DNA of 5,531 nt. Origin: Deltaproteobacteria bacterium (GTDB lineage: Bacteria > Desulfobacterota > Syntrophia > Syntrophales > Smithellaceae). The stretch lies in NCBI GenBank assembly GCA_011046295.1, contig DSAV01000160.1, forward strand, positions 1-5,531. The letters are read 5' to 3'. Each line of letters opens with the position of its first letter. The stretch's first letter is position 1. The position numbers were made by a program, and so were the translations under genes. Below the pieces are notes generated by a model. That model was not told the origin of the DNA. It saw nothing but the letters and a program-made list of their open reading frames with translations, and searched no databases. Positions 1-5,531 of the stretch are shown in pieces.

Positions 1-57
1 CAAAAAAATCTTACGGCTATGAAACGTGCCTACGACGAAATAAAAATCAGCAATTAA
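1..57 (+). CDS. porC: 2-oxoacid (pyruvate):ferredoxin oxidoreductase gamma subunit, C-terminal end only
   Basis: Only the last 18 codons lie in the window, reading QKNLTAMKRAYDEIKISN and ending in TAA at 55-57. The AYDE-type amphipathic tail is compatible with the end of the gamma subunit of four-subunit 2-oxoacid:ferredoxin oxidoreductases, but 18 residues are too few for a firm match. The call rests mainly on position: in many bacteria and archaea the gene directly before porD-porA-porB is the gamma subunit gene (porC or porG). The stop codon overlaps the Shine-Dalgarno sequence of porD, so the two genes are probably co-transcribed and translated in close succession. The 5' part lies outside the window. 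Confidence 0.6.
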   Translation, partial: QKNLTAMKRAYDEIKISN

Positions 58-70
58 GGGGTATATCTAT

Positions 71-349
71 ATGGCATTAAAAACATGGAAGGAGCTTCCA
101 ATTGGTTGTGTTGTTTCCGAACCGGGAAGCGCCAGTGAATATCACACAGGCAGCTGGCGTTCACAGCGCCCTGTCTGGAACGACGCCAAGTGCATCAAGT
201 GCGGCATCTGCTATGTGTTTTGCCCGGAAGGATGCGTGCAGCAGGGCGAAGATGGCTTTTTCAAGGCAAACCTTGATTACTGCAAGGGATGCGGTATTTG
301 CGCGCATGAATGCTGGCCAAAAGCCATAGAAATGGTGGAGGAGGAATAA
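71..349 (+). CDS. porD: Pyruvate:ferredoxin oxidoreductase delta subunit, 2x[4Fe-4S] ferredoxin-like
   Basis: This 92-residue protein is the electron-exit subunit of the oxoacid oxidoreductase. It takes electrons from the PorB cluster and passes them to ferredoxin or another partner in the cytoplasm. Two ferredoxin motifs are visible: C41-x2-C44-x2-C47-x3-C51-P and C71-x2-C74-x2-C77-x3-C81. They are preceded by a stretch of about 40 residues with the TGSWR/RPVW pattern typical of PorD proteins. Its length is normal for the family. The ATG at 71 has an AAGGGG sequence 9 bases upstream that overlaps the previous stop codon. A TAA ends the gene one base before porA. In the second motif the last cysteine is followed by W82-P83 instead of directly by proline, which is a small departure from the usual pattern. 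The family assignment is secure. Substrate specificity cannot be read from this subunit. Confidence 0.93.
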   Translation: MALKTWKELPIGCVVSEPGSASEYHTGSWRSQRPVWNDAKCIKCGICYVFCPEGCVQQGEDGFFKANLDYCKGCGICAHECWPKAIEMVEEE

Positions 350-350
350 T

Positions 351-1526
351 ATGGGCAAACGCATGGGTATGGAAGTAGCAATGGCCGTGGCGGAAGCCGT
401 TGGTCTTTGCAATATCGACATGGCGGCCGTTTATCCGATCACACCGCAGTCGCATATCGCCGAGCATCTTTCTGATCTGGTCGCCAATGGAGAAATCGAC
501 GCGGAATTTGTTACTGTGGAATCTGAACATTCAGCGATGAGCGCGGTTATCGGCGCGTCCGGCACCGGCGCCCGCTCCTACACGGCAACAAGCTCACAGG
601 GGTTGATGTACATGCACGAACTTTTACCAATTGCTTCAGCAATGCGCCTGCCGATATGCATGGCGATCGCCAACCGGGCGGTTTCGGGCCCCTTAAACAT
701 TTTAAATGATCACACAGATATCATGCCCCAGCGTGATTCGGGCTGGATCTCCATTTTTGTGGAAAATGGGCAGGAAGCCATTGATATGTCGATCATCGCT
801 TTTAAAATCGCCGAGCATAAAGATGTAATGCTGCCGGTTAATATTAACATTGACGGTTTTCAGCTAACGCACATGGTGGAGCCTTTTGAAATGCCCACCC
901 AGGAAGAAGTCAATCAGTTCCTGCCGCCGTTTGTGCCGCATGCCACGCTGCATCCGGCAAAGCCCGTGACCATGGGCGCTTTTGCCATGTCAGATTATTT
1001 TGCCGAAATTATGAAAGCCAAAGATGAGGCTCTGAAAAATTCCAAAAAAGTAATTCTGGACGTTTGGGATGACTGGGCAAAAATATTCGGCAGAAACTAT
1101 AAACCGGTAGAAACTTATATGGCGGATGACGCGGACGTCCTGATGCTAACCATGGGTTCGATGGGCGAAACAGCTCAGGTGGCGATCGATGAGCTTCGCG
1201 CGAAAGGCGTAAAAGCAGGTCTGGTAAAGCTAAGGTTGTGGCGTCCTTTTCCTTATGCGGAAATTAAAGCCGTTTTGAAAAACACGAAAAAATTGATCGT
1301 GACCGACCGCGCCATTTCTTTTGGCGGTCCCGGCGGCCCGGTATTTTCAGAAATCAAATCGGCGCTATATGCCGAAGCCCACCGGCCTTTGATTTATAAT
1401 TACATTTACGGCCTTGGCGGCAGAGACGTTCCTGTGCCCGACTTTGTAGGCATGTTTGAAAAAGTTCTGGCGGACACAACGGGAAAACTTGCGGATTCCT
1501 ATGAATTTTGGGGGGTGAGAGAATAA
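351..1526 (+). CDS. porA: Pyruvate (2-oxoacid):ferredoxin oxidoreductase alpha subunit
   Basis: This 391-residue protein is the alpha subunit, which with PorB forms the thiamine diphosphate active site that decarboxylates pyruvate to acetyl-CoA, or runs in reverse. The N-terminal pyrimidine-binding domain has YPITPQ at residues 28-33, the ESEHSA segment at 57-62 (E59 is probably the glutamate that activates the cofactor), TSSQG at 80-84, and NR at 108-109, where R109 matches the substrate-contacting arginine of single-chain pyruvate:ferredoxin oxidoreductases. A transketolase C-terminal-like domain follows from about residue 260, with a LRLWRPFP element and a glycine-rich FGGPGGPV segment. 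A GGAGGAGGAA Shine-Dalgarno sequence inside the end of porD supports the ATG at 351. The TAA stop overlaps the porB ATG by one base. The length is typical. Ketoisovalerate or another 2-oxoacid is possible as substrate; pyruvate is favoured by the PorB sequence. Confidence 0.94.
   Translation: MGKRMGMEVAMAVAEAVGLCNIDMAAVYPITPQSHIAEHLSDLVANGEIDAEFVTVESEHSAMSAVIGASGTGARSYTATSSQGLMYMHELLPIASAMRLPICMAIANRAVSGPLNILNDHTDIMPQRDSGWISIFVENGQEAIDMSIIAFKIAEHKDVMLPVNINIDGFQLTHMVEPFEMPTQEEVNQFLPPFVPHATLHPAKPVTMGAFAMSDYFAEIMKAKDEALKNSKKVILDVWDDWAKIFGRNYKPVETYMADDADVLMLTMGSMGETAQVAIDELRAKGVKAGLVKLRLWRPFPYAEIKAVLKNTKKLIVTDRAISFGGPGGPVFSEIKSALYAEAHRPLIYNYIYGLGGRDVPVPDFVGMFEKVLADTTGKLADSYEFWGVRE
1510..1521 (+). 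promoter_or_regulatory. Ribosome binding site that fixes the porB start at 1526
   Basis: The purine run GGGGGGTGAGAG contains GGTGA at 1514-1518, complementary to the 16S rRNA tail, 7 bases before the ATG at 1526. An in-frame TTG at 1508 would give a longer protein, but it lies immediately before this site and has no Shine-Dalgarno sequence of its own. The ATG at 1526 is therefore preferred. It shares one base with the porA stop codon (TAATG), an arrangement that favours translational coupling. Confidence 0.8.
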
Positions 1527-2479
1527 TGAATATCGTAGAAAATTTTGATTTATTTGCCCCGCGTCTTATTAACAAAAAAGAATTGCTATCTTCCGGACAT
1601 CGTGCCTGTTCCGGCTGCGCCGAAGTTCTGGCCGTGCGCCTGATGGCCAAAGCGCTGGGCGATAACACGGTAATCGCCGCCGCAACGGGTTGTATGGAAA
1701 TTGTTTCCAGTATGTTTCCCACTACCGCATGGCAAGTGCCCTGGATTCACGTAGCCTTTGAAAACGCGGCCTCAGTCGCTTCTGGTGTAGAAGCGGGACT
1801 AAAAGCTCTGCGCAAGAAAGGCAGAATTGATGACCGCTATATCAAAGTTGTCGGTATGGGCGGCGACGGTGCCACCATGGATATCGGATTTCAGGCGCTT
1901 TCCGGCGCGATGGAACGCGGCCATGATATGATTTACGTCTGTTTCGACAACGAAGCATATATGAATACGGGCATCCAGCGTTCCAGCGGCACTCCGATGG
2001 GCGCGTCCACAACCACCGCTCCGGCGGGAAAGGTGAGCATCGGCCAGAAAACATGGAAAAAGAACATGCCCGAAATTATGGTTGCTCACGCAATACCCTA
2101 TGTTGCTACCGCCTGTCCAAGTTATCCGCTGGATTTCATCCGCAAGATTGAGAAAGCAAAGAGCATTAAAGGCCCATCTTACATTCACTGCCTCTCCGTT
2201 TGTCCAACAGGGTGGCGCAGCCCTTCTAATATGGCCATAGCCACTGGACGCTTGGCTGTGGAAACAGGCGTATTCCCATTATTTGAAGTAGAAAACGGAC
2301 ACTATCATCTTTCACCGGATATGCCAAAAAAGCTCAGACCAATAAAAGATTATTTTAAGGGGCAGGGGCGTTTCCGCCACCTTGCCGCGGATGACATTGA
2401 GATGATCCAGAAAAAAGTAACCGTTGAATTTAATAAGCTTAAAGAAAAAGCCAGATTTCTCAAAACAGGCAATGAATAA
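1526..2479 (+). CDS. porB: Pyruvate:ferredoxin oxidoreductase beta subunit (TPP and [4Fe-4S] binding)
   Basis: This 317-residue protein binds the diphosphate end of thiamine diphosphate and the proximal [4Fe-4S] cluster that takes electrons from the active site. Visible are C28-x2-C31 in GHRACSGC, C56 in ATGCMEIVS, and C226 in SVCPTGW, the four cluster ligands. The TPP motif starts at G113-D114-G115 and closes at N142 in CFDNEAYMNTGIQRS. The segments WQVPWIHVAFENAASVASG, the TTT-APAGK stretch at 162-169 and the C-terminal QGRFRHL element are characteristic of pyruvate-type beta subunits, so pyruvate is the likeliest substrate. The start at 1526 overlaps the porA stop by one base and is fixed by a good Shine-Dalgarno sequence. 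The length is normal and no active-site residue is missing. A TAA stop and a 36-base gap without a hairpin follow. Confidence 0.94.
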   Translation: MNIVENFDLFAPRLINKKELLSSGHRACSGCAEVLAVRLMAKALGDNTVIAAATGCMEIVSSMFPTTAWQVPWIHVAFENAASVASGVEAGLKALRKKGRIDDRYIKVVGMGGDGATMDIGFQALSGAMERGHDMIYVCFDNEAYMNTGIQRSSGTPMGASTTTAPAGKVSIGQKTWKKNMPEIMVAHAIPYVATACPSYPLDFIRKIEKAKSIKGPSYIHCLSVCPTGWRSPSNMAIATGRLAVETGVFPLFEVENGHYHLSPDMPKKLRPIKDYFKGQGRFRHLAADDIEMIQKKVTVEFNKLKEKARFLKTGNE

Positions 2480-2515
2480 TAGCGAAGTTTAAAAGAATAT
2501 CTAGGGGAAAAAGGG

Positions 2516-2995
2516 ATGACGAAAACAGAAAATGTCGCAGCAGCAACAAAAGCAATCATTAAAAAACAAGGAAATTCTAAAAGCGCGCTGATTGCCGTAT
2601 TGCAGGATATACAGGAAACTTTCAACTATCTTCCTAAAGACGCATTGAAGACAGCTTCCAAAACAATGAATGTTCCTTTAAGCCGCGTTTACGAAGCAGC
2701 CACGTTTTACTCCGCCTTCAGCTTGAAGCCCCGCGGTAAAAACATCGTTAAAATATGCAAAGGAACGGCCTGCCATGTCCGCGGCGCGGCTGCTCTTCAG
2801 GACAGGTTCGAAAGCACGCTGTGCATCAAACCGGGAGAAACAACGCCTGACAGAATGTTCTCGCTCGAAACGGTCAACTGTGTGGGAGCCTGCGCGCTGG
2901 GGCCCGTTGTGGTGATTAATACCGATTATCACGGCCAGGTGACCATCAATAAAGTAGATAAAATAATAGATAAAATTAAAAAAGAGGGGGCCTAG
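2516..2995 (+). CDS. hndA: NuoE/HndA-like [2Fe-2S] thioredoxin-fold diaphorase subunit
   Basis: This 159-residue cytoplasmic protein belongs to the 24-kDa complex I subunit family (NuoE, HoxE, HndA, HydC). It carries one [2Fe-2S] cluster next to the FMN subunit. A helical N-terminal part contains the signature YLPKDALKTASK and VYEAATFYSAF (residues 38-68). The thioredoxin-like domain has the four ligands C81 and C86 (C-x4-C in CKGTAC) and C122 and C126 (C-x3-C in NCVGAC). Length and spacing are typical. The ATG at 2516 has AGGGG 8 bases upstream. The TAG stop at 2993-2995 is two bases before the next gene. If that TAG were read through, the frame would end two codons later at TGA 2999-3001, which overlaps the next ATG. 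Which holoenzyme it serves (NAD-reducing hydrogenase, formate dehydrogenase, or a diaphorase coupled to Por) cannot be decided from this gene. Confidence 0.9.
   Translation: MTKTENVAAATKAIIKKQGNSKSALIAVLQDIQETFNYLPKDALKTASKTMNVPLSRVYEAATFYSAFSLKPRGKNIVKICKGTACHVRGAAALQDRFESTLCIKPGETTPDRMFSLETVNCVGACALGPVVVINTDYHGQVTINKVDKIIDKIKKEGA
2984..2990 (+). promoter_or_regulatory. Strong Shine-Dalgarno sequence for the NuoF/HndC-like gene
   Basis: GAGGGGG lies inside the last codons of the upstream NuoE/HndA-like gene, 7 bases before the ATG at 2998. It supports this start and indicates independent initiation at high efficiency despite the two-base gap. Confidence 0.7.
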
Positions 2996-2997
2996 CG

Positions 2998-4257
2998 ATG
3001 AAGGAAACCCAAGCCCACCAGATCGAAAAAGATTTAAAACTTAATTACGGCCCGAACAAAAAGTTCATAACCGTTTGCGCCGGCACAGGTTGCCGGGCTT
3101 ACGGGAGCCTTAAGGTCAAAGAAGCTCTCGAGGCGGAATTGGCAAAACAAAATATGCAGGTGGATGTGCTGGCTACCGGATGCCTGGGCTTTTGCGAAAA
3201 AGGCCCCATGATCGTCATTCATCCCGATAAATATTTTTATCATTCGGTCAAAGTGGAAGACGTTCCGGAAATTGTTTCCAAAACAATAGCAAAGGGCGAA
3301 GTTATCAGCAAGCTTCTCTACCGTGATCCGGACACGAAAAAAACACTTTTCCGGGAAGAAGATTTGCCGTTCTATAAAAAACAGCTGAGAGTGGTATTCG
3401 GCAAAAACGGCATGCTGGAACCGACCCGTATCGAGGATTATCTGGCCATTGACGGATACCAGGCGCTCGGCAAAGTGCTTTCCGAGATGACCCCGGACGA
3501 CGTTATCAATGAAGTTAAAAAGGCCGGGCTGCGCGGCCGCGGCGGCGGCGGTTTCCCGGCGGCCGTCAAGTGGGAAGGCGTCCGCAGAGCGCATGGAGAT
3601 CCTAAATATGTTATTGCGAACGGCGATGAAGGTGACCCCGGCGCTTACATGGACCGCAGCCTCATGGAAGGCAATCCTCACAGCGTCATCGAAGGCATGA
3701 TCATCGGCGCTTACACCGTCGGCTCCAATGAGGGCTATATCTACGTGAGAAACGAATACCCTCTGGCCGTCACCCATCTCACGCTGGCCATCGAGGCCGC
3801 GAAAAAGATGGGTCTTTTAGGAAAAAATATTCTGGGCACAGACTTTTCATTTGATATTCATATCAGCAAAGGCGCCGGAGCTTTTGTCTGCGGCGAATCT
3901 TCCGCTTTGTTTGCCTCGATTGAAGGACGCGCCGGTGAGCCGCGCGCCAAGTATGTTCACGCGGTGGAAAAAGGCCTGTGGGATAAACCTACTGTCCTCA
4001 ACAACGTCGAAACCTGGGCTAACGTGCCGCTGATTATCAATAAAGGCGCGGACTGGTATGCTTCCATCGGAACGGAAGGTTCCAAAGGAACAAAAATTTT
4101 CTCACTGGTCGGCAAAATCAACAATACCGGTCTGGTTGAAGTACCGATGGGCACGACGCTCTACGAAATCATTTATGATATGGGCGGCGGCATACCCGGT
4201 GGCCGTAAATTCAAAGCCGTGCAGACTGGCGGACCTTCCGGCGGTTGCATTCCGTAG
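2998..4257 (+). CDS. hndC: NuoF/HndC-like NADH- and FMN-binding diaphorase subunit, part before an in-frame amber codon
   Basis: This is the first 419 codons of a NuoF/HndC/HydB-type subunit, where NAD(H) exchanges electrons with FMN. Together with 4258-4833 it gives an intact frame of 611 positions, the usual size for HndC/HydB. The N-terminal thioredoxin-like [2Fe-2S] domain has C27, C32, C62 and C66. The FMN/NADH core follows, with GRGGGGFP at 180-187, NGDEGDPG at 208-215, YVRNEYP near 250, GAGAFVCGESSAL at 292-304 and VLNNVETWANVP near 335-346. The part ends in GGPSGGCIP directly before TAG 4255-4257. In relatives this motif continues into a variable residue and then an xLLDxPVD-like stretch, exactly what is found after the TAG (SLLDIPVD). 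Truncation here would remove the N3 [4Fe-4S] site and both ferredoxin clusters, so the short product would probably be a non-functional diaphorase. Family identity is secure; the meaning of the TAG is open. Confidence 0.9.
   Translation: MKETQAHQIEKDLKLNYGPNKKFITVCAGTGCRAYGSLKVKEALEAELAKQNMQVDVLATGCLGFCEKGPMIVIHPDKYFYHSVKVEDVPEIVSKTIAKGEVISKLLYRDPDTKKTLFREEDLPFYKKQLRVVFGKNGMLEPTRIEDYLAIDGYQALGKVLSEMTPDDVINEVKKAGLRGRGGGGFPAAVKWEGVRRAHGDPKYVIANGDEGDPGAYMDRSLMEGNPHSVIEGMIIGAYTVGSNEGYIYVRNEYPLAVTHLTLAIEAAKKMGLLGKNILGTDFSFDIHISKGAGAFVCGESSALFASIEGRAGEPRAKYVHAVEKGLWDKPTVLNNVETWANVPLIINKGADWYASIGTEGSKGTKIFSLVGKINNTGLVEVPMGTTLYEIIYDMGGGIPGGRKFKAVQTGGPSGGCIP
4255..4257 (+). other. In-frame TAG (amber) codon inside the NuoF/HndC-like gene
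   Basis: The TAG is codon 420 counted from the ATG at 2998. The same frame resumes with AGC CTC TTG GAT and stays open to 4831. The conserved motif GGPSGGCIP-x-SLLDIPVDFD is continuous across it, with x being the amber position, which is variable in the family. Lysine (AAG), glutamate (GAG) or glutamine (CAG) at this place would each be one base change from TAG. No Shine-Dalgarno sequence stands before the nearest in-frame start candidate (TTG 4264). Readthrough, recent mutation and base-call error all remain possible. Confidence 0.9.
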
Positions 4258-4833
4258 AGCCTCTTGGATATTCCTGTCGATTTTGACAAACTTTATGAAG
4301 TCGGCTCTATGATGGGCTCCGGCGGCATGATCGTCATGGACGAAACTTCCTGCATGGTGGACGTCGCCCGGTATTTTCTGGCCTTCCTGAAAGAAGAGTC
4401 CTGCGGCAAATGCGTGCCGTGCCGCGAGGGAGTCAAACGCATGAGCGATATTCTGGAGGATATCTGCGCGGGAAAAGGCAAAGATGGAGACATAGAAATT
4501 CTGGAGGAAATGTCCAAGGCAATTACCGATGGATCGCTTTGCGCGCTGGGCGGATCCGCTCCCAACCCGGTCATGAGCACTATCCGGTATTTCCGCGAGG
4601 AATATGACGCGCACATCAAAGAACATCGCTGCCCCGCGGGAGTATGCAAAGCACTTATTACCTACAGCATCGACGCGGAAAAATGCACCGGCTGCGGATT
4701 GTGCGCTAAAGTATGTTCCGTCCGGGCGATTACCGGCGAAAAGAAGAAAGCTCATATTATTGATAAAGATAAATGTACCCGTTGCGGCGCATGTATTCAG
4801 AGCTGCAAATTTGACGCAATCAACGTGAAGTAG
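4258..4833 (+). CDS. hndC: NuoF/HndC-like subunit, part after the amber codon (N3 [4Fe-4S] plus 2x[4Fe-4S] ferredoxin domain)
   Basis: This is the remaining 191 sense codons of the same frame, numbered here from the ATG at 2998. MMGSGGMIVMD and the N3 cluster motif S-C469-G-K-C472-x2-C475-R, completed by C515 in LCALGG, are typical of the NuoF C-terminal domain. YFREEY and HIKEHRCPAGVC lead into a two-cluster ferredoxin domain with C563, C566, C569, C573 and C593, C596, C599, C603, as in HndC/HydB. All twelve ligands are present and there is no frameshift. As a separate protein it would have to start at TTG 4264, which lacks a ribosome binding site, so it is better read as the continuation of the upstream part. 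It ends in TAG 4831-4833. A second in-frame TAG stands at 4837 and a TAA at 4852-4854. The gap to the next gene is 14 bases. Confidence 0.88.
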   Translation, partial: SLLDIPVDFDKLYEVGSMMGSGGMIVMDETSCMVDVARYFLAFLKEESCGKCVPCREGVKRMSDILEDICAGKGKDGDIEILEEMSKAITDGSLCALGGSAPNPVMSTIRYFREEYDAHIKEHRCPAGVCKALITYSIDAEKCTGCGLCAKVCSVRAITGEKKKAHIIDKDKCTRCGACIQSCKFDAINVK

Positions 4834-4847
4834 AGGTAGAATAAATC

Positions 4848-5531
4848 ATGGTAAATTTTACTGTTGACGGAAAAAATATATCGGTGCCCAAGGGAACTAT
4901 GCTATTGGAAGCTATTCGAGACGCGGGCATTTCGATTCCATCTTTGTGCGCGCACGAATCCGTATCCCGCTCCGGCGCGTGCAGGCTTTGCGTGGTAGAA
5001 ATCAAAAAAGGCAATAGAACAAGAATAGTTACTTCCTGCCTTTATGCCGCGGAAGACGGCTTAATTGTTGACACAAAAAGCGAGCGGGTGCAAAACGTCC
5101 GCCGCTTGGTAATGCAACTTCTGCTGGCGCGCTGCCCCGAATCTGATGTTTTACAAAAAATGGCCGAGGATATGGGCGTGGAGGGGCAGCCCAGATTTAT
5201 CGTTGACACGGATAAGGGAAAGTGTATTTTATGCCGCTCCTGCGTGCGTGTTTGTGAAGAAATTGTCGGCGTCAGCGCCATCGGTCTTTTTTCCCGCGGC
5301 TCGGATAAAACAGTGGGAACGCCATTCATGGAGAAGTCTGACGTATGCATCGGCTGCGGCGCGTGTGTTTATGTGTGCCCTACCGGCCATATCGTGATGA
5401 CTTCAACCGAAGACAAGCGCAAAATTTGGGGGCGAACATTTAAAATGCAAGCTTGCGAAAAATGTGGTAAGTACTTCGCGCCGGTCGATCAGTTGAAGTA
5501 TATTAGCAAGAAAACGGGGACTCCATTAAAG
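4848..5531 (+). CDS. HoxU/NuoG-N-terminal-like iron-sulfur diaphorase subunit, 3' end outside the window
   Basis: The first 228 codons are present, open at the window edge. A plant-type [2Fe-2S] domain has C34, C45, C48 and C64 (SLCAHESVSRSGACRLCVVE). A linker follows (LLLARCPESDVLQ, about residues 91-103), then a two-cluster ferredoxin domain with C126, C129, C132, C136 and C167, C170, C173, C177. After it comes W194-G-R-x-F and a C203-x2-C206 pair in ACEKCGKYFAPVDQL, perhaps the first half of a zinc-ribbon-like or extra metal site completed beyond the window. The protein should wire electrons between the NuoE/NuoF pair and a catalytic partner. The His-Cys3 [4Fe-4S] motif of NuoG, HoxU and HndD/HydA is absent. 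No [FeFe] H-cluster domain begins in the 50 residues after the ferredoxin motifs, so it does not look like HndD. The ATG at 4848 has AGAGG 11 bases upstream, overlapping the previous stop. Confidence 0.82.
   Translation, partial: MVNFTVDGKNISVPKGTMLLEAIRDAGISIPSLCAHESVSRSGACRLCVVEIKKGNRTRIVTSCLYAAEDGLIVDTKSERVQNVRRLVMQLLLARCPESDVLQKMAEDMGVEGQPRFIVDTDKGKCILCRSCVRVCEEIVGVSAIGLFSRGSDKTVGTPFMEKSDVCIGCGACVYVCPTGHIVMTSTEDKRKIWGRTFKMQACEKCGKYFAPVDQLKYISKKTGTPLK

Noticed and set aside
1508..1525. TTG at 1508 as the porB start, adding six residues.
   Set aside because: The Shine-Dalgarno sequence lies after this TTG and is correctly spaced for the ATG at 1526. The extra residues are encoded by the ribosome binding site itself.
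2480..2515. A possible promoter or terminator between porB and the NuoE/HndA-like gene.
   Set aside because: The 36-base gap is A-rich but holds no inverted repeat and has no room for a convincing -35/-10 pair. Only a ribosome binding site is evident.
2998..3200. A second thioredoxin-like [2Fe-2S] domain next to the one in the upstream gene, as if a gene fusion or duplication had occurred.
   Set aside because: An N-terminal domain of this kind is the normal architecture of HndC/HydB-type NuoF proteins, so it is not unusual.
3526..3570. A GC-rich run with NotI-like symmetry that might form a hairpin.
   Set aside because: It encodes the conserved GRGGGGFP nucleotide-binding loop. Glycine, arginine and alanine codons explain the composition, and it lies in mid-gene without a T run.
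3034..3777. A 247-codon minus-strand open frame, and another of 217 codons at 4102-4755.
   Set aside because: Both lie entirely opposite conserved coding sequence with recognisable motifs. They have no family resemblance I can see and arise as shadows of the plus-strand codon usage.
2998..4833. Selenocysteine recoding as an explanation of the interrupted frame.
   Set aside because: The internal stop is TAG, not TGA, and the position is not a cysteine in the family.
4848..5531. The last gene as the catalytic subunit of an [FeFe] hydrogenase (HndD/HydA), suggested by the preceding HndA/HndC-like pair.
   Set aside because: The His-Cys3 cluster motif is missing, and the residues after the two ferredoxin motifs (185-228) show a CxxC tail rather than the start of an H-cluster domain. 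A hydrogenase could still be encoded further downstream.

Overview
The window is one tightly packed, plus-strand cluster of redox genes from an anaerobe, about half G+C by eye. It holds the end of a four-subunit 2-oxoacid:ferredoxin oxidoreductase locus (most likely pyruvate, PorCDAB), followed by a three-gene NADH-dehydrogenase-like diaphorase module (NuoE/HndA-like, NuoF/HndC-like, HoxU/NuoG-N-terminal-like). The gene content fits a fermentative, acetogenic or syntrophic/sulfate-reducing bacterium. I cannot place the phylum from the sequence. There are no mobile elements, RNA genes, CRISPR arrays or repeats.

Layout: gamma-subunit tail (1-57), porD (71-349), porA (351-1526), porB (1526-2479), a 36-base gap, the NuoE/HndA-like gene (2516-2995), the NuoF/HndC-like gene (2998-4833, interrupted by an in-frame TAG at 4255-4257) and the HoxU-like gene (4848 to the window end, still open). 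Gene junctions range from a 1-base overlap to 36 bases, and each complete gene has a Shine-Dalgarno-like purine stretch at a usable distance. No terminator hairpin is visible at any junction, so the whole set looks like one operon. No gap reaches 300 bases.

How the genes fit together: PorA and PorB carry the thiamine diphosphate chemistry and the first [4Fe-4S] cluster. PorD carries two ferredoxin-type [4Fe-4S] clusters and the gamma subunit completes the enzyme. The second module has the parts of an NAD(H)-reactive diaphorase: [2Fe-2S] proteins, an FMN/NADH subunit and a multi-cluster wire. Co-location suggests that electrons from oxoacid oxidation go to NAD+ (or the reverse) through this module. 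An [FeFe] hydrogenase further downstream is the alternative reading.

The most striking signal is the amber codon inside the NuoF/HndC-like gene. The reading frame continues undamaged for another 191 sense codons with all twelve expected cluster cysteines, and the family signature runs straight across the TAG. The two other TAG codons that end genes here are each followed closely by an in-frame TGA or TAA. The candidates are amber readthrough (pyrrolysine, suppressor tRNA or reassigned TAG), a very recent nonsense mutation, or a base-call error. The sequence alone cannot decide between them.
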